From the NCBI GenBank assembly GCA_002306975.1, contig DBTI01000246.1, positions 1 through 8,800 of the forward strand: a DNA stretch of 8,800 bases, in the 5' to 3' direction. This DNA is from Ruminococcaceae bacterium UBA1320. GTDB lineage: Bacteria; Bacillota; Clostridia; Oscillospirales; Ethanoligenentaceae. The notes under the pieces are model-generated. The model had not been told where the DNA came from. It worked only from the letters and a program-made list of their open reading frames with translations, and did no database searches. Of this stretch, positions 5,126-8,800 are shown piece after piece (the first letter of the stretch is position 1; each line of letters begins with the position of its first letter). The translations under genes were made by a program, and so were the position numbers.

Positions 5126-5145
5126 CTATGGAATAGTGTTTTCAA
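5126..5145 (+). repeat. 20-bp direct repeat, right copy
   Basis: Identical to 4305-4324 and starting five bases after the stop codon of the zinc-ribbon gene. It lies directly before the glyA promoter, so this copy is probably joined to native glyA upstream sequence. Confidence 0.9.
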
Positions 5146-5159
5146 TTATATGCGCGGGC

Positions 5160-5188
5160 TTGTAAACTTGCAAACTTCGGGTTATAAT
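5160..5188 (+). promoter_or_regulatory. glyA promoter
   Basis: TTGTAA (5160-5165, four of six matches) is followed by 17 bases and a perfect TATAAT (5183-5188). Transcription would start near 5195, giving a leader of about 50 bases. This argues against the longer reading frame that begins at 5117, because that start lies upstream of the promoter. Confidence 0.75.
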
Positions 5189-5202
5189 TTATCTATATGG
5201 GT

Positions 5203-5223
5203 TGTCCGCGCCCGGAGCGGGCA
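5203..5223 (+). repeat. GC-rich hairpin in the glyA leader
   Basis: TGTCCGC (5203-5209) and GCGGGCA (5217-5223) form seven pairs, one of them a wobble, around a 7-base loop. An alternative fold pairs GCCCG with CGGGC (5210-5222) and TTGT with ACAA. It ends ten bases before the Shine-Dalgarno AAGGAAG (5233-5239) and has no T-run, so it is not a terminator. It may stabilise the mRNA end or tune translation. Confidence 0.4.
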
Positions 5224-5245
5224 CAAACGTGAAAGGAAGTTTTTA

Positions 5246-6499
5246 ATGAACGCGAATATGCTTGATACAATAGGTTTTGTAAAGAACGCAGACCCCGATG
5301 TAGGGGAAGCAATGGAAAAAGAACTTTTTCGCCAGCGCCGCAACATTGAACTGATAGCCTCGGAGAATATCGTTTCGCCCGCAGTCATGGCGGCTATGGG
5401 CAGCGTGCTCACGAATAAATATGCAGAGGGCTATTCAGGCAAACGTTATTATGGCGGCTGCCAGTGCGTCGATATAGTGGAGGACATAGCCATTGAGCGC
5501 GCAAAGAAGCTTTTTGGCGCTGAGCATGTTAATGTGCAGCCCCACAGTGGTGCACAGGCTAACATTGCGGTTTATTTCGCTCTTTTAAACCCGGGCGATA
5601 CGATAATGGGCATGAGCCTTGCGGAGGGCGGTCACCTTACTCACGGTTCGTCTGTCAATATTTCCGGTAAATATTTTAACGTTGTGCCTTATGGCGTAGA
5701 CGCAGAGACACACCGCATAGATTATGATAAGCTGCTTGAAACCGCAAAGCAGGTAAAGCCAAAGCTGATCGTCGCGGGCGCAAGCGCTTATCCGCGCATA
5801 ATCGACTTTGAGCGCATGGGCAAGATCGCAAAAGAAGTCGGCTCGCTTTTCATGGTCGATATGGCTCACATTGCAGGGCTTGTCGCGGCTGGTCTTCATC
5901 CGTCACCTGTGTCGTATGCCGACGTTGTCACAACAACAACCCACAAGACACTCCGCGGCCCGCGCGGCGGCATGATCATGTGCCGTGAGGAGCTTGCAAA
6001 GGCGATAGACAAGGCGATATTCCCGGGCACACAGGGCGGTCCGCTCATGCATGTAATCGCCGCTAAGGCTGTCTGCTTTGGTGAAGCGTTAAAGCCGGAA
6101 TTTAAAACATATCAGACACAGATCGTCAAAAACGCGGCAACACTCGCCGACGGGCTTGTTTCCCGTGGCTTTAATCTTGTTTCCGGCGGCACAGACAACC
6201 ACCTGATGCTCGTTGATTTGCGCCCGTTCAAGGTAACAGGCAAAGAGCTTGAGCGCCGTCTTGACGAGGTTTATATAACAGTCAACAAGAATGCCATTCC
6301 AAACGACCCGGAGAAGCCGTTTGTTACAAGCGGCGTGCGCATAGGCACACCGGCTGTCACAAGCCGTGGCATGGTTGAGGACGACATGAAGCAAATCGCC
6401 GAGTTCATCTTTGAAACCGCAAGCGATTTTGAAAACAAGGCTGATTCTATCCGCGAAGGCGTCAATACCCTTTGCGCAAAATATCCGCTATACGAATAA
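5246..6499 (+). CDS. glyA: Serine hydroxymethyltransferase
   Basis: PLP enzyme that interconverts serine plus tetrahydrofolate with glycine plus 5,10-methylenetetrahydrofolate, the main source of one-carbon units, in the cytoplasm. The 417-residue length is typical. Key residues seen: LIASEN (36-41), KYAEGYSGKRYYGGC (58-72), D205 and H208 in VDMAHIAG, the PLP lysine K234 in TTTTHKTLRGPRGG, and R365 in GVRIGTPA, which binds the substrate carboxylate. The frame is open upstream to 5117, but ATG 5246 is preceded by AAGGAAG (5233-5239) at six bases, and the added 43 residues do not resemble any SHMT and cross the promoter. The gene has its own promoter and an intrinsic terminator, so it is likely monocistronic. 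Inserted DNA now separates it from udg. Confidence 0.97.
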   Translation: MNANMLDTIGFVKNADPDVGEAMEKELFRQRRNIELIASENIVSPAVMAAMGSVLTNKYAEGYSGKRYYGGCQCVDIVEDIAIERAKKLFGAEHVNVQPHSGAQANIAVYFALLNPGDTIMGMSLAEGGHLTHGSSVNISGKYFNVVPYGVDAETHRIDYDKLLETAKQVKPKLIVAGASAYPRIIDFERMGKIAKEVGSLFMVDMAHIAGLVAAGLHPSPVSYADVVTTTTHKTLRGPRGGMIMCREELAKAIDKAIFPGTQGGPLMHVIAAKAVCFGEALKPEFKTYQTQIVKNAATLADGLVSRGFNLVSGGTDNHLMLVDLRPFKVTGKELERRLDEVYITVNKNAIPNDPEKPFVTSGVRIGTPAVTSRGMVEDDMKQIAEFIFETASDFENKADSIREGVNTLCAKYPLYE

Positions 6500-6509
6500 T
6501 TCCTTGTAA

Positions 6510-6611
6510 GTTTTTAACGACAGCGGGTTTTGGTGCAAAAGCGCGGGTGACCGTGTGATAATCGGCGGCAAAGCGGTGCTTTACTCAAAAGGCACAATCT
6601 GCTGCGATTAA
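6510..6611 (+). pseudogene. Possible remnant or tiny reading frame downstream of glyA
   Basis: Between the glyA stop and its terminator, one frame is open for 33 codons and reads like a protein tail: GFWCKSAGDRVIIGGKAVL, then about 10 residues ending in CCD. The only start codon inside is a GTG at 6555 with no clear ribosome site. I do not recognise the family. It may be an old gene end or simply transcribed spacer. Confidence 0.2.
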
Positions 6612-6624
6612 AGCAAAATAATAA

Positions 6625-6650
6625 AAAGCAGGCGGCATTCCGCCTGCTTT
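6625..6650 (+). terminator. Intrinsic terminator of glyA
   Basis: AAAGCAGGCGG (6625-6635) pairs perfectly with CCGCCTGCTTT (6640-6650) around a CATT loop, preceded by an A-run and followed by T-rich CTTC. It ends 22 bases before the esterase start. Confidence 0.85.
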
Positions 6651-6672
6651 CTTCATAAGGGGCGGTGGTAAA

Positions 6673-7440
6673 GTGGCGTTTTTTGACGGAAGTATATACG
6701 CTCATACTTTGAAAATGAACACGTCGATTTCTGTTTTGCTGCCTGACGACACACAGGCAAGACCGAAAGACGGTTTTCATGTTCTCTATCTTCTGCACGG
6801 GCTTTTTGACAACCGTTCCGCATGGGTGCGAAACACCACAGTCACACGCTATGCCGAAGAAAACGGGATTGCGCTAATCATGCCGGAGGTGCAGCGTAGC
6901 TATTACACCGACATGCGTTACGGTTACAATTATTTTACCTATGTGTCTGACGAGCTGCCCCGGCTCTGCCGGGAGATGTTCGGGCTTTCTGAGCGGCGTG
7001 AAAAAACCTTTGTCGCGGGTATTTCCATGGGCGGCTACGGCGCGCTTAAATGCGGGCTGCGAAGACCGGACGTTTTCTCGGCATGCGCCGGGCTTTCCGC
7101 GGCGACCGACATAAAAAAACGAGCGGCAGACTATAAAAACCGCCCCGATATGTGCAATGCCTTTGGTGAGCCCGCTGTTGTCAGTGGTGACGACGACCTC
7201 TTTGGGCTTGCGTGTAAAGCGGGAACTTTGCCCGATGATAAAAGAGCGGCCGTTTTAATGTGCTGCGGCACGGAGGACACCCGTCTTGAAGAAAACCGCG
7301 CGTTAAAGTCGGCGCTTGAGCAAAACGGTGTGGATCTGACCTATTGTGAGGAGCAGGGCGGGCACGATTGGCAATATTGGGCGCGTATTTTACCGCAGAT
7401 GTTTGATTTCTTCTCAACAAGACTGGAAACCGGTAAATAA
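6673..7440 (+). CDS. Esterase D / tributyrin esterase (EstA-like) alpha/beta hydrolase
   Basis: A 255-residue serine hydrolase of the PF00756 esterase family, close in length and motifs to lactococcal tributyrin esterase EstA. Such enzymes hydrolyse short-chain acyl or acetyl esters; the natural substrate is not shown by the sequence. Visible features: the LLHGL oxyanion region (40-44), the nucleophile elbow GISMGG with S118, a likely acid D202 in GTEDTRLEEN, and H231 in GGHDWQYW. There is no signal peptide, so it is cytoplasmic. The start is GTG at 6673, preceded by AAGGGGCGG beginning at 6657, at about the right distance. No good promoter was found in the short gap after the glyA terminator. 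The rarA gene starts 12 bases after the stop, so the two are likely one transcript. Confidence 0.88.
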   Translation: MAFFDGSIYAHTLKMNTSISVLLPDDTQARPKDGFHVLYLLHGLFDNRSAWVRNTTVTRYAEENGIALIMPEVQRSYYTDMRYGYNYFTYVSDELPRLCREMFGLSERREKTFVAGISMGGYGALKCGLRRPDVFSACAGLSAATDIKKRAADYKNRPDMCNAFGEPAVVSGDDDLFGLACKAGTLPDDKRAAVLMCCGTEDTRLEENRALKSALEQNGVDLTYCEEQGGHDWQYWARILPQMFDFFSTRLETGK

Positions 7441-7447
7441 AGAGGTG
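7441..7447 (+). promoter_or_regulatory. Shine-Dalgarno site that sets the rarA start
   Basis: AGAGGTG ends on the G of the in-frame GTG at 7447, so that GTG cannot itself be the start. The ATG at 7453 is correctly spaced, with seven bases after GAGG. Confidence 0.75.
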
Positions 7448-7452
7448 TGAAA

Positions 7453-8715
7453 ATGAATCCATTGGCAGACAGGCTGAGACCCAGGGAGTTAAGTGACGTT
7501 GTGGGGCAGCGGCATCTGCTCGCGCAGGGTGCAATGCTGCGGCGCATTGCCGAGTCAGGGCAGATTCCGAATATGATTTTCTACGGTCCTTCGGGAACAG
7601 GGAAAACCACGGTCGCCTCGATTATCGCAAAATCCGCCGGGAAAACGCTGCACAAGCTTAACGGCACCACCGCCTCCACCGCCGATATAAAATCGGTTGT
7701 CGGCGAGCTTGATACTTTTGCAGGCATGGGCGGGGTGCTTTTATACCTTGACGAAATACAATACCTTAACAAAAAGCAGCAGCAGTCGCTTTTGGAGTTC
7801 ATTGAAAACGGGCAGATAACACTTATCGCCTCAACCACTGAAAACCCCTATTTTTATATATACAACGCGGTTCTCAGCCGTTCTACGGTTTTTGAATTCA
7901 AGCCTGTGGAAAAAGAAGAGATCGAAAAAGCGGTGGCACGGGCTTTTGATTTTGTAGAGACGGAGCGCGGCGTAAAATTTGAGGTCGAGGCAGGCGTGAA
8001 GGAGCATATTGCTTTATTATGCGGCGGCGATGTGCGCAAGGCGATGAACGCCGTTGAATTGCTGACGGTGACGTCGGGCGGCAAAAGTGAAATCACGCTT
8101 GAGGACGCGCGCGCCGTAGCGCAGCGCAGCTCGATGAAATATGACCGTGACGGAGACGAACATTACGACATACTCTCCGCTTTTCAAAAATCGGTTCGCG
8201 GCTCGGATGAAAATGCCGCGCTTCATTACCTTGCGCGGCTGCTTGAAGCGGGCGACCTAATCTCCCCCTGCCGCCGCATGCTTGTCATTGCGAGCGAAGA
8301 CATCGGCCTTGCCTATCCGATGGCGGCGGTGATAACAAAGGCGTGTGTGGATTCGGCAATACAGCTGGGGTTGCCCGAGGCACGCATACCTCTTGCGGAG
8401 GCGGTTATTACGCTCTGCACCGCGCCGAAGTCCAACTCTGCCATTATTGCCATTGACGAGGCGATCGCCGATGTGCGCGCGGGGAAAGCAAGCGAAATTC
8501 CGCAAAATCTGCGTGACAGTCACTACAAGGGCGCGCCAAAGCTCGGGCACGGAGAAGGGTACAAATATTCGCATGATTACCCGAACCACTGGGTAGATCA
8601 GCAGTTTTTGCCGGAAGCGTTGAGCAGCGCGAGATATTACCGGTATGGCGACAACAAAACGGAACAGGCGGCGAAAGCCTACTGGAACAAGGTTAAACAC
8701 ACCTACGGTGAGTAA
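7453..8715 (+). CDS. rarA: Replication-associated recombination protein A (RarA/MgsA), AAA+ ATPase
   Basis: A 420-residue clamp-loader-like ATPase that acts at stalled replication forks, related to bacterial MgsA and eukaryotic WRNIP1. Order of domains: N-terminal PLADRLRP and VVGQRHLL; Walker A GPSGTGKTT (45-53, K51); Walker B LLYLDEIQ (96-103, D100 and E101); sensor 1 IASTTEN (126-132 region); a likely arginine finger R143 in LSRS; sensor 2 in GGDVRKAMN (R195). The C-terminal tetramerisation region carries IASEDIGLA (279-287), QNLRD (351-355) and the YKYSHDYPNHWVDQQFLPE stretch (370-388), all RarA hallmarks. Length is within the usual 420-450. It follows the esterase gene by 12 bases. The Walker B follow-on is QYLNKKQQQ, where many RarA proteins have HRFNKAQQD, a mild variation. 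No clear terminator lies in the 85 bases after it. Confidence 0.96.
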   Translation: MNPLADRLRPRELSDVVGQRHLLAQGAMLRRIAESGQIPNMIFYGPSGTGKTTVASIIAKSAGKTLHKLNGTTASTADIKSVVGELDTFAGMGGVLLYLDEIQYLNKKQQQSLLEFIENGQITLIASTTENPYFYIYNAVLSRSTVFEFKPVEKEEIEKAVARAFDFVETERGVKFEVEAGVKEHIALLCGGDVRKAMNAVELLTVTSGGKSEITLEDARAVAQRSSMKYDRDGDEHYDILSAFQKSVRGSDENAALHYLARLLEAGDLISPCRRMLVIASEDIGLAYPMAAVITKACVDSAIQLGLPEARIPLAEAVITLCTAPKSNSAIIAIDEAIADVRAGKASEIPQNLRDSHYKGAPKLGHGEGYKYSHDYPNHWVDQQFLPEALSSARYYRYGDNKTEQAAKAYWNKVKHTYGE

Positions 8716-8800
8716 GTCGCGGGATAAATAGATTTGGCTTTAATCTTTTGTGTCGCGTTAGTGTGTTTGACAGTTAAATAAAAAACAGCGTGTAAAGCAA
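8716..8800. other. Short 3' flank of rarA
   Basis: Only a weak 5-bp stem (AGATT 8730-8734 with AATCT 8742-8746) followed by TTTG, and a TTGACA at 8767-8772 that could be a -35 box for a gene beyond the window, with TGTAAA at 8791-8796 as a poor -10. Nothing firmer is visible. Confidence 0.3.

Larger units (their letters stand above)
4305..5145. mobile_element. Candidate inserted segment bounded by direct repeats
   Basis: A unit of 821 bases, from one repeat copy to the other, contains one gene and its promoter and nothing else. Samples of its coding sequence run at 20-38% GC by line, while glyA next door reaches about 58% in a sampled line. Removing one repeat and the segment would rejoin udg's upstream region directly to the glyA promoter. 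No integrase, transposase or terminal inverted repeat is present, so the mechanism is unknown. A 20-base duplication is long for common transposons and fits recombination at a short homologous or att-like site better. Confidence 0.5.

Noticed and set aside
5117..5245. N-terminal extension of glyA by 43 residues
   Set aside because: It crosses the glyA promoter, resembles no SHMT N-terminus, and a well-spaced Shine-Dalgarno supports ATG 5246.
1..8800. tRNA, rRNA or CRISPR array
   Set aside because: No cloverleaf, rRNA core sequence or regularly spaced repeats were found in the intergenic regions.

Overview
The window looks like a chromosomal stretch from a low-to-moderate GC Gram-positive, most likely a Clostridia (Oscillospiraceae/Christensenellales-like gut Firmicute). 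The reasons are the sigma-A type promoters with perfect TATAAT boxes, strong Shine-Dalgarno sites, GTG starts, and the families present: CmpB-like membrane protein, family 4 uracil-DNA glycosylase, STM3941-like protein, and a relative of the two-P-loop PRK06851 ATPase family. The species cannot be fixed from the sequence alone.

Layout. Positions 2-1316 hold the tail of an operon: a CmpB-like (PF06541) membrane protein cut by the window edge, overlapped by 29 bases by a HAD phosphatase of the phosphoglycolate phosphatase type. A 397-base gap follows, with three separate inverted repeats and then a near-consensus promoter. That promoter drives a lone 91-residue gene (1714-1989) whose protein resembles a eukaryotic stefin (single-domain cystatin), including a QxVxG-type loop. 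A 24-bp hairpin separates it from a convergent gene (2047-3168, minus strand). This gene has two repeats of the PRK06851 type, but both P-loops have lost the glycine-lysine core. Next on the minus strand is family 4 uracil-DNA glycosylase (3435-4007), whose start is better placed at an internal GTG.

Positions 4305-5145 look like a later insertion in the udg-glyA divergent region. An AT-rich gene (zinc ribbon, two membrane helices, STM3941-like C-terminus) with its own extended -10 promoter lies between two exact 20-bp direct repeats. Its GC is about 30% by sampling a few lines, against well over 50% in glyA. After the second repeat come the glyA promoter and glyA (5246-6499), encoding serine hydroxymethyltransferase, with an intrinsic terminator at 6625-6650. 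The last unit is a likely two-gene operon: an EstA/esterase D-like hydrolase (6673-7440) and the AAA+ replication-associated factor RarA (7453-8715).

Most genes are housekeeping: one-carbon metabolism (glyA), DNA repair and replication (udg, rarA), and phosphoglycolate salvage (gph-like). They form no single pathway. The parts most worth a second look are the stefin-like gene, the doubly degenerate P-loop protein, and the repeat-flanked AT-rich gene with its cluster of GTTAATT motifs.
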